From the NCBI GenBank assembly GCA_017539905.1, contig JAFYBZ010000007.1, forward strand, positions 186,001 through 250,000: a stretch of DNA of 64,000 bases. The letters are read 5' to 3'. How positions within the stretch are numbered: position 1 is the first letter of the stretch; every line of letters begins with the position of its first letter. This document shows positions 25,555 to 35,225 of the stretch, piece after piece. The notes beneath the pieces were generated by a model. That model did no database searches, was not told where the DNA came from, and saw only the letters and a program-made list of their open reading frames with translations. Position numbers and translations under genes: made by a program. The stretch comes from Clostridia bacterium (GTDB taxonomy: Bacteria > Bacillota > Clostridia > TANB77 > UBA1234).

Positions 25555-27382
25555 TTATGCCTCCTTGCCTTCTATAATATCTGTATTAATGTATTCGTGT
25601 TCCTTCGCCGATGCTACTATATCTACCATAAGATTATTTCTTCCTGCGTGTATAATTGCAGTACCTCGTTTCATATTTAGAATCTTGTATCTTTCCTCAT
25701 CTGAAATCAAAACTGCTTTTTCAAGCACATTTAAATCTGTTTCTTCCAACTGAAATATACATTTCACACTAGAATTGTTTAAAATTCCTTTTCCATATTT
25801 TCCATCTTCGAGCATAAAGAAATCGGAAATATCCTGTGTAATAGCTGTAGCTGCACCGCCATATTTTCGTATTGTTTTGAATAGTTTATAAACAAAGTCA
25901 GCCGTGTATTCATTCTTGTTAATCATCTTCCAGACTTCGTCTAAGTATAGTATTTTTCTTTGATTTCTATTCTTTTGAATTACATCCCAAAAATAATCTG
26001 TAAGTATAAACATTACAATTGGTATTTGTTGCTCGGAAACATCATAAATATCGGCTACAACTAGCTTAGAATTTAGATTTACTGTTGTCTTTGAATTTAA
26101 ATAAGCCATACTTCCAGTTATATATGTTTTTAAAATACTTGCATATTTTTTAAGCTTTTTATTCTTCTTAATTAATTCATGCACATCCTTTAATGTTGGC
26201 ATATGTTCGGATGATTTAAACATTTTTCGACCTAGAATCATGCTTTTAGTATCGTCCATATACAAAGTATTATTGTCTTCTGTAATATCAAATCCTGCAT
26301 AACATTTGATCAAAACATCTTCCAGTTCACTTGTTTCTTCTTCACTTATTCCCTCGAAAATCATAGAGAAAAATATTTTAAGCTTTGATATTTTATTTCG
26401 CAAGAATGATTCGCCCAAATCTAATGATATTTCCCTAACATCCATCACATTAATCATTTGATTTGCACCAAAATTGATTAGTGTTCCCCCTAGTTTTTCG
26501 CATAGTTTTATATACTCTCTATCTGGATCAATAACAAATTGGCTTATATTTAAAAACCTGTTTCGATTAATCATTAATTTAATAAAATATGATTTTCCAG
26601 ATCCCGAAGTACCAACAACAAACATATTTGGATTCTTATATTTTGTCTGATCAAACCTATCAAGCATTATCAGTGACTTGTCAAAAGAATTTGTTCCTAT
26701 TAGTATTCCTTTTTTATCAAATAATTCATTTGAGACAAATGGATATGTTGATGTAAGTCCAGTTGTTAATACATTCCTTGCTCCTATTTTTTCGATCTCC
26801 TTGTTTGGAGATAAAAAAGGCATTATGCTCCTTAATACATCTTCTTGTCTAAAATTTGCTCTTATTGTATTTAATCCACAAGAAACCGCAACACTTTCAA
26901 TCCTCTGCAAATTAGTTTCTAAATTATCAATACTATTTGAAAAGCATCCTATATAAATCGTCAAATAATATAAGTTTTCTTCTCCGCAGCTGAAGTTGCT
27001 TTCTGATATATTTTGCATCTTGATATTTGCTGCCCATAATGTCGACATCTTGCTGATTATTTGATGATGTTTTTATTGTAGCGCCGGCATTTCCAATGTT
27101 ATACGTAAGTTCCTTTATTATTTCATATGAATTTTTCTTTTCATAAAACATAGATAATTGAACATCCAAATCAAGTGATGAAATTTTATCTAAAAATAAT
27201 GCTTCCATCTCTCTTGAGTAGTTTATTACTATTAATGAGCCAAAATATATTCCATCGATTTCGACCAGCTTGGGGTTTTTAAAATCTATAAAACTGGAGC
27301 ACACTTCATCTTTTGCATTTATTCTTGCAGCTAAATTCGAAGTGTATGTCATATTATCACTAATAAAGCTTATTGTATTCAT
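25555..27382 (-). CDS. VirB4 family conjugation/secretion ATPase, with +1 frameshift at CGG 26984-26986
   Basis: Type IV secretion ATPase. The N-terminal part in frame 0 ends ...YIRKQLQL-RRR... and stops 17 codons after CGG. The +1 frame continues GEENLYYLTIYIG and holds the ATPase: Walker A VVGTSGSGKSYFIKL, then DPDREY (typical of VirB4), Walker B KILYLDEVWKMI and the glutamine region TAITQDISDFF. Skipping the C of CTG-CGG-AGA gives L-G-E-E-N, the common 'GEE/GER' transition. Total about 608 residues. AAGGAG stands directly against ATG 27382 with no spacer, so initiation at this codon is uncertain; ATG ten codons later is an alternative. Its presence among Tad-type genes is unusual. Confidence 0.82.
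26984..26986 (-). other. CGG +1 frameshift site (virB4-like gene)
   Basis: On the minus strand the site reads CTG-CGG-AGA. Skipping C gives CTG-GGA-GAA (L-G-E). Frame 0 runs 17 more codons with no family similarity. Confidence 0.75.
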
Positions 27383-27388
27383 CTCCTT

Positions 27389-27934
27389 CTATACCAAAGT
27401 CTCAACTCTTTTATTAGTAAAATTCTTAACCAAACTAATAATATCATCCTCTTCTACTCTATATGCTTCGTTTCCGCATGCAGATAGATACTCAATTATC
27501 TTTAATTCCTCATTTACTAAATTAGGTGTTTCTTCTATAACAATATAGAATTCTTTAGTCACACTTCTATTTTCTGAAACTATTTGTTTTATTAAATTAA
27601 TATAATCATCTGTCATTTCGCTTAAATTTGGATTTTCCTTTGTGAATCTTATTATTTCATTGATATGATCATAAATATTTGTTCTTTTGCTTGATATAAT
27701 GATTTGAATTTTTGAATTTAAATTTTTTAGAAAGTTTTTATATGAATTAAGAATTGAATTTTGTTCAAGAACAGATTTTAACTTAAAATTTACCGGTAAA
27801 ACACGCAGTAGTATTAAAGTCCTTCCCGATTCTAATATTATTTTATTATTTTTAATCTCTAAGATTTTTAACCAGTCTTGGAATGATTGGTTAGGAACTT
27901 CTTTATTCTTTTTTGTAATCTTTAACAATGCCAT
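27389..27934 (-). CDS. Hypothetical protein resembling the N-terminal domain of TraC/VirB4-type proteins
   Basis: 181 residues from ATG 27934 (AGGTGAG upstream). The pattern WLKILEIKNNKIILESGRT, LRVLPVNFKLKS, ILNSYKNFLKNLNSKIQIII and a late KEFYIVIEE strand resembles the first domain of conjugation ATPases, which is often a separate small gene in Gram-positive elements. There is no P-loop. It is the first gene of the minus-strand operon, seven bases before the VirB4-type gene, so the two probably act together at the membrane. Homology is judged by eye only. Confidence 0.5.
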   Translation of the reverse strand: MALLKITKKNKEVPNQSFQDWLKILEIKNNKIILESGRTLILLRVLPVNFKLKSVLEQNSILNSYKNFLKNLNSKIQIIISSKRTNIYDHINEIIRFTKENPNLSEMTDDYINLIKQIVSENRSVTKEFYIVIEETPNLVNEELKIIEYLSACGNEAYRVEEDDIISLVKNFTNKRVETLV

Positions 27935-27959
27935 AAACTCACCTATTTTTACATAACAA

Positions 27960-27999
27960 AAAGGGCGCATCATATCCTTAAAATATGCATACGCCCCTT
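27960..27999 (-). terminator. Terminator between minC and the Tad/VirB4 operon
   Basis: On the minus strand an AAGGGGCGTAT...ATGCGCCCTTTTT hairpin lies after minC and before gene 27389, so the two operons are separate transcripts. Confidence 0.75.
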
Positions 28000-28090
28000 A
28001 AATTCATTTTACGATTTGTAATATATAATCATTTAGACTTATTGTCAATAATATTATTGAAAAATAGTAAAACTTTTTACTTTTACTATT

Positions 28091-28705
28091 TTACGATTCA
28101 ATACTTATTTCACCCATATTAATTCTTGCAAGCTCAAAACCATTGCCAACATCTACTTTATCTTCTTTTTTAAGTATCAAATCAGCAATTCTTAGTTGTG
28201 TAGGATTAATTGAATTTGCTGCTATAAATGCACCTCTATTACCCTTTGCACCTGCATGAACATGTCCTCTAATATTACCTAAAACAATTATATTTTGTTC
28301 TGCTACTACTTCAGAACCTGCATTTACATCTCCTAATAAAATAATTGTTCCTTCAAATTCTATTCTTTGTCCTGAGCGAACTGTTCCAGTAAATACTTTG
28401 CTATTGGTTATTGTTGTGTCTTTGCTAAAAATTGTTTCAATTGTAGCTACACCAAGTCTTTTAGGCTTTTCTATAATTATTTCTAAATCTGTAGATCTAG
28501 AAAACATTTTAAATATTTCATCTTCTTCATAGTCAGATAATCTTCTTCCTCTAATAATTACAGGGCCTTCAACATTATTAAATACATCTGCTGAAGACTC
28601 TAATACAGAACGAATCTTGTCTCTAATCTTATCGTAGTCTGCATTTTTATTAAGACTTACAATAAGTCTATTATCTTTATTTTCAAACAAAACCTCTGTA
28701 TTCAT
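28091..28705 (-). CDS. minC: Septum site-determining protein MinC
   Basis: Inhibitor of FtsZ ring formation. 204 residues. The N-terminal domain is divergent (DNRLIVSLNKNADYDKIRDKI); the C-terminal beta-helix has the family motifs VRSGQRIEFEGTIILLGDVNAGSEV, NIIVLGNIRGHVHAGAKGN and AFIAANSINPTQLRIAD. It follows mrdA at the end of the shape operon, while minD and minE are about 9 kb away on the same strand. Length and start (GGAGGAG before ATG) are regular. A terminator follows. Confidence 0.92.
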   Translation of the reverse strand: MNTEVLFENKDNRLIVSLNKNADYDKIRDKIRSVLESSADVFNNVEGPVIIRGRRLSDYEEDEIFKMFSRSTDLEIIIEKPKRLGVATIETIFSKDTTITNSKVFTGTVRSGQRIEFEGTIILLGDVNAGSEVVAEQNIIVLGNIRGHVHAGAKGNRGAFIAANSINPTQLRIADLILKKEDKVDVGNGFELARINMGEISIES

Positions 28706-28720
28706 ATTACTCCTCCAAAA

Positions 28721-30758
28721 CTAATCTATTATATCTCCACTAACAACTTGTTTATTAAATCCAAAATACTCTTCCATTATACCCTTTACTGCGTGAGCTG
28801 TAAAGTATCCATGACCACCATGTTCGACCATAACAACAACTGCAATTTCAGGATTATCATAAGGCGCAAATCCAACAAACCATGCATTATCAGAACCATT
28901 ACCTGATGTAGCTGTGCCAGTTTTTCCGTGCAACTTCAATCGGAAAATCATTAAAAGTTCCATATACTGTTCCACCTCTATCACCTGTAACGCTTCTCAT
29001 TCCTTCAAATATTGCATTTAATGTTTCTGTTGATATTTCAACATCTCCACTATTCTCTTTTATTCCATTTTTTTCATCAATATGCTTTTTTATTTCTTTA
29101 ATATCTAGTTGATTTCCTAATGAATCTTTTGCATCTTTTAAGATGGTTACTTTTTTATTCTTTCCACCATTTGCAATTGTTGAAATATAGTGACACATTT
29201 GAAGTGGTGTATACATATTATAAGATTGTCCTATACTGCTTGATAACGTATCACCAATTGTCCAGGCTTTTCCAATCTTTTCAGCGTACTCTCTTGATGA
29301 TACTGTTCCAGTTGATTCTGCCGGAAGCTCAATTCCAGTTTTTTCGCCCAATCCAAACTTTTTAGCATAATCTGCAATTTTATCTATTCCAACTCGACTT
29401 GCAACTTCATAGTAATAATAATTACATGACACTTTTAAAGCAGACATTGCATTTACATTTCCATGCGTTTGCCTTCTAGAATTCCAAAGCCAACATGCTG
29501 GTTTGTGTCCCATATTGAAAATGCCTTTATCTGTAACATAATCATTCACACCAATTGCATTATTTTCAAGTCCGGCTATTCCAGTAACCATTTTAAAAAT
29601 TGATCCAGGCGGATAAACTCCTTGAATTGCCCTATTGTACATAGGTTTATCTTTTGATTCAAAATAATCTTGATATTCTTGATTGCTCAATCCATCAACA
29701 AAATCTTCTGGATTATATGATGGATAACTTGCTATTGCCAATACCTCTCCAGTTTTAACATCTAGTGTTATTGCGCTTCCACATGTTGCATCCTTATATG
29801 ACAAACCATTATATTTTCCTGCCTGAATTTCATCTATTATCTTTTTTAATTCCTGCTCTACTCTTTGTTGAAAATCGATATCAATAGTTAAATAGATATC
29901 ATCACCCATTTTGCTTTCGATTGTTTCTTCTTCTGATGTAATAAGTCCATTAGAATCCATTTCAAGATGTTTTTTGCCTTGTACTCCTCTTAGATATTCC
30001 TCAAATGATCTTTCTACACCTAATTTCCCAATGACATCATTTATTGTATATCCATCTTCTTTTCTTTCTTCATACTCTTCTTTGCTGATTTTTCCAACAT
30101 ATCCCAACACATGTGATAAAGTGTTTCCATATAAATATTTTCTAGTAGGATTTTTATAGAAATAAATTCCAGATAATTCAAACGCCTGCTCACTTAGTTC
30201 TAGCATGCTTTTTTCTGAAACATTTTCGGCAATAATGCAAGATTTATAACTAGAATAACCATTTTGAGCTATCTCATATCTAAGTGCTATTATTTTCTTT
30301 GCGTCTTCCATATCGTATTCTTCAAGTTCGTATTTATTAATAAAAAAATCTATTATCTCATTTGCTTCTAAATTATCATCTATTTTGTTTTCTTTTTTCC
30401 AATCAGAAATATACTTATCACTTTTTAAATATCTTAGATTGTTTAAATCTATTGGAAACGAATTGTTATATTCATCTCCATTTTTTATTAAGATATTAGC
30501 AATTTTTAATAAGTATTCATTTAATTCACTTGAATTTGCTTTTGTTTTAAAGATTGCCAACTTGTATTTTATTTCTGAAGTAACTAATAATTTTCCGTTT
30601 CTATCATAAATATTTCCACGTGGTGCGTATGTGTCAACAGTTCGTATTAAACGTTTTTCAGATTGGGCTCTATAACTCTCGCCATTTATTATCTGTAAAT
30701 CAAACAATTTGTATATAAAGATTAATCCAATAATAATTATTAATATCTTTAAAAACAA
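28721..30758 (-). CDS. mrdA: Penicillin-binding protein 2 (peptidoglycan DD-transpeptidase), with +1 frameshift at CGG 28926-28928
   Basis: Elongation-specific class B PBP that works with RodA and MreBCD. An N-terminal transmembrane helix is followed by the dimerisation domain (TYAPRGNIYDRNGKLL), then the transpeptidase domain with SxxK in PPGSIFKMVTG, SxN as SCN in VSCNYYYYE, and KTG. Frame 0 breaks exactly before KTG: ...DFPIEVA-R-KNWHSYIR stop. Skipping C gives IEVAGKTGTATSG and continues to the normal end. Without the shift the enzyme lacks its third catalytic motif. TTG 30758 is the first standard start; an ATT at 30776 has the better spaced GAGGTG site. It lies between mreD and minC. 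Confidence 0.9.
28926..28928 (-). other. CGG +1 frameshift site (mrdA gene)
   Basis: On the minus strand the site reads GCA-CGG-AAA. Skipping C gives GCA-GGA-AAA (A-G-K), restoring the universal AGKTGT motif of PBPs. Frame 0 stops eight codons later. Confidence 0.8.
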
Positions 30759-30788
30759 ATATCTATAACTATTAATCTAAAACACCTC

Positions 30789-31313
30789 TTACAATTCATA
30801 ATATGCTCTTCTCGAGCGATTTATAATATCTCCTAATAACATTAAAGGCTTATAAGCAAGTAATGTTAAAAGTACATTGTAAGCGCTCTCAAGAAGCAAC
30901 ACTTTTGTTACGTATAAAAAGCTAATGTCAAACGCTGGTTGCTTAAGATTCAAAAATATCAAATTTATTATTTCTACTATTATTGTAGTAACCGCAACAA
31001 TTATTGGCAAAGAAAACTTATTATCAAGTGCAAATTTTCCTTTTATCTGCCCAATAGCATATCCCATTAAAAGAAATAATAATGTGTATAGTCCAAAGCT
31101 TATTTCAAAGCAACTGTCGAATACTAATCCATATATAAATCCTGTTACAGCTCCAATATTTTTCCCAGCATACATTGAAATTGCAACAATAAGAATAATG
31201 CCTATATTAGGGATTACACCAAATAAGGCAAAATAATTAAACACATTTATTTGAAGCCATAAAAATAGCAGCAATACTATAATTGTTAATAATCCAACAA
31301 GAATCTTTTTCAT
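30789..31313 (-). CDS. mreD: Rod shape-determining protein MreD
   Basis: 174-residue membrane protein with five to six helices (LLTIIVLLLFLWLQI, VIPNIGIILIVAISMYAG, FGLYTLLFLLMGYAIGQIKG, IIVAVTTIIVEIINLIFL) and the MreD-typical GFIYGLVFDSCFEISFGLYT loop. It couples MreC and PBP2 in the elongasome. Position between mreC and mrdA confirms the call. It starts two bases after the mreC stop, so translation is probably coupled. Confidence 0.9.
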   Translation of the reverse strand: MKKILVGLLTIIVLLLFLWLQINVFNYFALFGVIPNIGIILIVAISMYAGKNIGAVTGFIYGLVFDSCFEISFGLYTLLFLLMGYAIGQIKGKFALDNKFSLPIIVAVTTIIVEIINLIFLNLKQPAFDISFLYVTKVLLLESAYNVLLTLLAYKPLMLLGDIINRSRRAYYEL

Positions 31314-31315
31314 TC

Positions 31316-32143
31316 CTAAACTTCCTCTTTAATAATAACAGCAACAATTTCTATTTTATTAAAATCAACCATGCTTTCTATAATTGCAGTTGCCTCTAAT
31401 GGATTCTTATCCATATTAATAGATTTAATCTTTCCTACAACAATTCCCTTAGGATATAAGCTACCTACACCTGATGTCTCAATTATATCTCCACTGCTAA
31501 ACGAACTATCAAATGGAATTTCTTTTCCCATTAGTTCTTGATCATCCATAAGTGACATCATTCCACTTGCTACAAATAAGTCTTTTGTATTTACATTTCT
31601 AACACTAAACAATGTACTTGCATCAATAATAGAAGTAATATTTGATGTGTTATTAGAAACCTTAGAAATATAGCCAACTAATCCATCCTTCGTTATTACT
31701 GTCATTTTTTCTTTTATTCCATCGTTTGAGCCTTTATTAATCGTATATACTCTTTCGAAATTGTTTGGACTAAATGATATTATTTCAGCAGTAATAATAT
31801 TATAGTTTTTGAATTCACTATCTATATTGTTTTTTTCTTTATATAGTTTATTTTCAGATTTTAATAGATCATAATCCGCAATTTGAATTTTTAATTTTGA
31901 AATCTCATTTTTTAATTCAATATTTTCCTTCTTCAATTCTTCAAAATCATCTAAATATGTGCTGCTTCTAGTCATATTAAACAATGTAGATATTGCTTTT
32001 TGTGGAAATATTATTATCCCCGTCATTACATTTTCCGCAAAACTTGCTTTTCTTGCTGTACCATTTGTGAATAAAATGCATAATAAAATGGCAATGATTA
32101 AAATTGATATCGCAAATTTTTTAATAAATTTCTTGATTTTAAT
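31316..32143 (-). CDS. mreC: Rod shape-determining protein MreC
   Basis: Extracellular scaffold of the elongasome. The standard ATG 32026 would remove the membrane anchor. In the same frame upstream, codons from about 32143 encode KIKKFIKKFAISILIIAIIL, a typical MreC anchor, and the frame stays open to a TGA at 32150. No ATG, GTG or TTG exists there, so an ATT at 32143 (or a neighbouring codon) is the likely start, with GAGAGGTAG just after the mreB stop. A coiled coil follows (DDFEELKKENIELKNEISKLKIQ), then the beta-barrel domain with ITAEIISFSPNNFERVYTINKG and VVGKIKSI. Length then fits the family. Confidence 0.88.
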   Translation of the reverse strand: MKIKKFIKKFAISILIIAILLCILFTNGTARKASFAENVMTGIIIFPQKAISTLFNMTRSSTYLDDFEELKKENIELKNEISKLKIQIADYDLLKSENKLYKEKNNIDSEFKNYNIITAEIISFSPNNFERVYTINKGSNDGIKEKMTVITKDGLVGYISKVSNNTSNITSIIDASTLFSVRNVNTKDLFVASGMMSLMDDQELMGKEIPFDSSFSSGDIIETSGVGSLYPKGIVVGKIKSINMDKNPLEATAIIESMVDFNKIEIVAVIIKEEV

Positions 32144-32159
32144 TTTTAATCACTACCTC

Positions 32160-33191
32160 TCAACTTTGATATTTATTCTTTTTAGTATTAACTAGTATTG
32201 GCTTTAATTCATTAAGATTATCTAAAACTGCAGAGCAACCTTTAACCATGCAATCTAGCGGATCTTTTGCAACATTTACTGGAATTCCCGTTTCTAACGC
32301 GATTAATCTGTCGAAATTCTTTATTAAAGCGCATCCTCCTGCAATTGTTATACCATTAACCATGATATCTGAAGCTAAGTCTGTAGGAGTCTCTTCTAAT
32401 GTATTTTTTATGCCATCTACAATCTGCATTATTACATCTTTGATCGCCTCTTCTATTTGAACCGAATTGATTGTAATAGTTTTAGGAATTCCAAACTGCA
32501 AATCTCTTCCCTTGACATCCAACTCCTGAGGAGTCATAGAAGGATAAGCTGTTCCAATTGTTTTTTTGATATATTCAGCTGTGTTTTCTCCTACTAGCAC
32601 ATTAAATTCTTTTTTGATATATGAAATAATAGCATCATTAATTTCATCGCCTGCAATTCTAAGAGATTTTCCTGCCACTATTCCTCCTAGCGAAATAACT
32701 GCAATCTCTGAAGTTCCTCCACCCATATCAACTATCATTGTTCCGCTTGCTTCCGAAACTTTAAGTTTTGCACCTATAGCTGTCGACATTGGCTCTTCTA
32801 TTAAAAAGACTTCTCTTGCACCAGCTTCTAAAACCGCTTCTTCAACAGCACTTTTTTCAACCTCTGTAACCCCAAGTGGTACTCCAACTACAACCCTTGG
32901 TCTAGCAACAACATATTTTTGACATGCTCTATCTAATAAATGTTTAAGCATCATTTTTGTTGCTGTAAAGTCTGCTATTACGCCATTCTTAATTGGAGCA
33001 ATTGCTTCTATGTTTTCTGGCGTTCTACCACACATTTCTTTAGCTGCTGATCCAATTGCAATTATTGTGCCATAGTTTTTATCTATTGCTACTACCGATG
33101 GTTCTCTTACTACTATTCCTCTACCTTTAACACTAATAACAGTATTAGATGTACCTAAATCTAATCCTATATCTTTAGCAAAGAAACCCAA
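32160..33191 (-). CDS. mreB: Rod shape-determining protein MreB (actin homologue)
   Basis: Bacterial actin that guides lateral wall synthesis. Phosphate-1 loop IGLDLGTSNTVI, VVREPSVVAID, the phosphate-2 and connecting motifs (MIVDMGGGTSEIAVISLGGIV) and adenosine motif GITIAGGCALIKNFD are all present; 343 residues is normal. I choose TTG 33191 (MGFFAKDIG) because AAGGAG lies ten bases upstream and the family starts here; the TTG at 33212 is a longer alternative. It opens the mreB-mreC-mreD-mrdA-minC series downstream of radC. Confidence 0.95.
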   Translation of the reverse strand: MGFFAKDIGLDLGTSNTVISVKGRGIVVREPSVVAIDKNYGTIIAIGSAAKEMCGRTPENIEAIAPIKNGVIADFTATKMMLKHLLDRACQKYVVARPRVVVGVPLGVTEVEKSAVEEAVLEAGAREVFLIEEPMSTAIGAKLKVSEASGTMIVDMGGGTSEIAVISLGGIVAGKSLRIAGDEINDAIISYIKKEFNVLVGENTAEYIKKTIGTAYPSMTPQELDVKGRDLQFGIPKTITINSVQIEEAIKDVIMQIVDGIKNTLEETPTDLASDIMVNGITIAGGCALIKNFDRLIALETGIPVNVAKDPLDCMVKGCSAVLDNLNELKPILVNTKKNKYQS

Positions 33192-33212
33192 TATTCCTTC
33201 ACTCCTTAACAA

Positions 33213-33896
33213 TTATAATAATCTATTCTTTTTGAAACTATAGAACTGGTTATCTCCTATAATAATATGATCGATTATTTCAATGCCTAATAATTTACAC
33301 GCATCTTTTAATCCGTTTGTAAAAGCAACATCTTCATTACTTGGGAATACATCACCGCTTGGATGATTGTGAGAAATAGCAATTTTAGAAGCACCCATTT
33401 TAATGGGCTCTGATAAAATATCTTTGAATGAAATAGAATTCGAATTAATTGTTCCTATAGAATTAACAATCACTTTTTTCACTCTATTCTTAACATCAAA
33501 AACCGCTGTTTCTACAATCTCTTGCTTTTTACTGTGAAGATCTTTCATAAAAACATTAGCCAACATTTCTGGTGTATTAATCGACATATTGTTGCTTGGA
33601 ATATTATAATTCACTCTTCTTGCAATCTCGACAACTGCAAGAAGAGTGATTGCTTTAACCCTGCCAACGCCAGGAATTTTCATTAGTTCATTGATAGAAT
33701 ATTGTGATAAAAATGATATTCCAATATTATCTTTATCTTTTGAAATTAAATTTTTAGCAACTTCTGTAACAGGATAGTTTTTTGTTCCTGTTTTTAGAAT
33801 AATTGCAATTAGTTCTGAATCACTAAGAGCTTCTGCTCCTAATCTTTCTAATTTTTCATATGGTCTATCTTCAAATGCATATTCTTTTACTTTCAT
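33213..33896 (-). CDS. radC: RadC/JAB domain protein
   Basis: 227 residues. The N-terminal helix-hairpin-helix region has LGAEALSDSELIAIILKTGT and MKIPGVGRVKAITLLAVVEIARR; the C-terminal MPN/JAB domain has the metal motif ISHNHPSGDVFPSNEDVAFT. The fold is that of metal-dependent isopeptidases, but the bacterial role is unsettled despite the name (DNA repair). RadC is commonly next to mreB in Bacillota. ATG 33896 is chosen from the AAAGG spacing over the TTG three codons upstream. Confidence 0.93.
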   Translation of the reverse strand: MKVKEYAFEDRPYEKLERLGAEALSDSELIAIILKTGTKNYPVTEVAKNLISKDKDNIGISFLSQYSINELMKIPGVGRVKAITLLAVVEIARRVNYNIPSNNMSINTPEMLANVFMKDLHSKKQEIVETAVFDVKNRVKKVIVNSIGTINSNSISFKDILSEPIKMGASKIAISHNHPSGDVFPSNEDVAFTNGLKDACKLLGIEIIDHIIIGDNQFYSFKKNRLL

Positions 33897-33933
33897 ATTT
33901 AGCAACCTTTCATTTTTAAGATTGCCCTGTTAT

Positions 33934-35181
33934 TTATAATATACCAAACTTCTTTGTGCTCCCCTTAACTTGATTAGTACAGAATGACTTCCAAACTTCA
34001 TATTCTTGAGATCCTTTTTTAATAATCTCACATTTATAATCTTCTATACTCTCTTTAATAAATCTAAGTATATCTTCTTCATCAATTTTTACATTTGATA
34101 GCATTTCTGTTCTAATAGTTGTTGTTTTTGCCTGAAAATATATTGCTGCATCAAATGCCTTTATTGATTGTTTGTTTTCATTTTCAAAAATTGTAAGATT
34201 TATGTTTTTCTTTTCTCTAAGTGTGCCTTTTTCATCTTGTTCCATATGATAACCATTTGGATAATCAAACAATCCAGCCAATTGGCTAGTTATTGCTGAT
34301 GATAGTTTAATTTCTTTGCTTGATTCACCAGAATTTGGTTTTTTTGCAAGCAAATATATTAATGTGCTAGCACTTTCAAAATCCACATTTTTTTCTGGAA
34401 TAACAATTTTTGATACTACTTTTTCTTCCTTAGCATCTTTTTTTAGCTTATGCTCAACTTCTTCCCCAAGGCTTGTTTGATACTTAACGTCTGATCCATC
34501 ATCTATTAGAATATCAATATCTTTATTTACTAAGTCAGAGTAATCTGTGCTAGAGCCTTCATCATAATCTATTGTTCCAACAACAGCATCTTCTGTTCTA
34601 TTATAAAGCTCATTGATAGAAGGAATTTTTCTTTCAGTAATTCTAGCAACAATGTCTCCTCTACTAGCTAATGTTTTTAAGTTTTCTTCATCTAGTTTTA
34701 TGAATCTATCGTCTTGCAATCCGCTCTCTACAGATGCCTTAAGTCTGCTATACATCATCTTGTCTTCTTTTGAGTATTTTATTTCTTGAATAAGAGTAAG
34801 ATTTGTTGTAATTCCACCTTCAGAAAACTTACTTCCTGGGACATAAGAAACATTATTATCATTTCTACCTTCAAAAAGATATAATCTTGTTTCCAATTTA
34901 GTATCTTCATCATTTAAACAATATCTAATATTGATTCCAAGATTAAGAAGTTTTAATAACATTTCTTTAGAAGTATTTTTTTTGTCTAAACCTAAAACCA
35001 TATTAATAGACATGCCATTATCTGTAGCTTCCTTTAAACTATCCAATAGCATTTCAATAGCATTATCCTTAACAAATCCAGCATAAAAGAATGCTTTTTC
35101 ATATTCCTTAGATGTTAATGCCCTTGTTAGAATATTGCAAAAATTATCATCTTTTGGTTGATTGTAAAAATTTATCTCCAT
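33934..35181 (-). CDS. Phospholipase D-like N-terminal domain protein of unknown role
   Basis: 415 residues. The first 130 residues (ALTSKEYEKAFFYAGFVKDNA, GMSINMVLGLDKKNTSKE, GINIRYCLND, ETRLYLFEG) match the PLD-like fold found at the N-terminus of NgoFVII-type nucleases and related proteins, but a full HxKxxxxD motif is not evident, so catalysis is doubtful. The middle is acidic and low in complexity (GTIDYDEGSSTDYSDLVNKD), and the C-terminal part (KSFCTNQVKGSTKKFGIL) is basic. It sits between radC and dusB inside the shape cluster. Function cannot be assigned. Confidence 0.5.
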   Translation of the reverse strand: MEINFYNQPKDDNFCNILTRALTSKEYEKAFFYAGFVKDNAIEMLLDSLKEATDNGMSINMVLGLDKKNTSKEMLLKLLNLGINIRYCLNDEDTKLETRLYLFEGRNDNNVSYVPGSKFSEGGITTNLTLIQEIKYSKEDKMMYSRLKASVESGLQDDRFIKLDEENLKTLASRGDIVARITERKIPSINELYNRTEDAVVGTIDYDEGSSTDYSDLVNKDIDILIDDGSDVKYQTSLGEEVEHKLKKDAKEEKVVSKIVIPEKNVDFESASTLIYLLAKKPNSGESSKEIKLSSAITSQLAGLFDYPNGYHMEQDEKGTLREKKNINLTIFENENKQSIKAFDAAIYFQAKTTTIRTEMLSNVKIDEEDILRFIKESIEDYKCEIIKKGSQEYEVWKSFCTNQVKGSTKKFGIL

Positions 35182-35225
35182 ATAATCATTCCCCTATCAA
35201 AAAATGTATGTTTCCATATGATATT

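Noticed and set aside
21281..27999. Integrated conjugative element
   Set aside because: No relaxase, coupling protein, integrase, att repeats or cargo genes are found around the VirB4-type gene.
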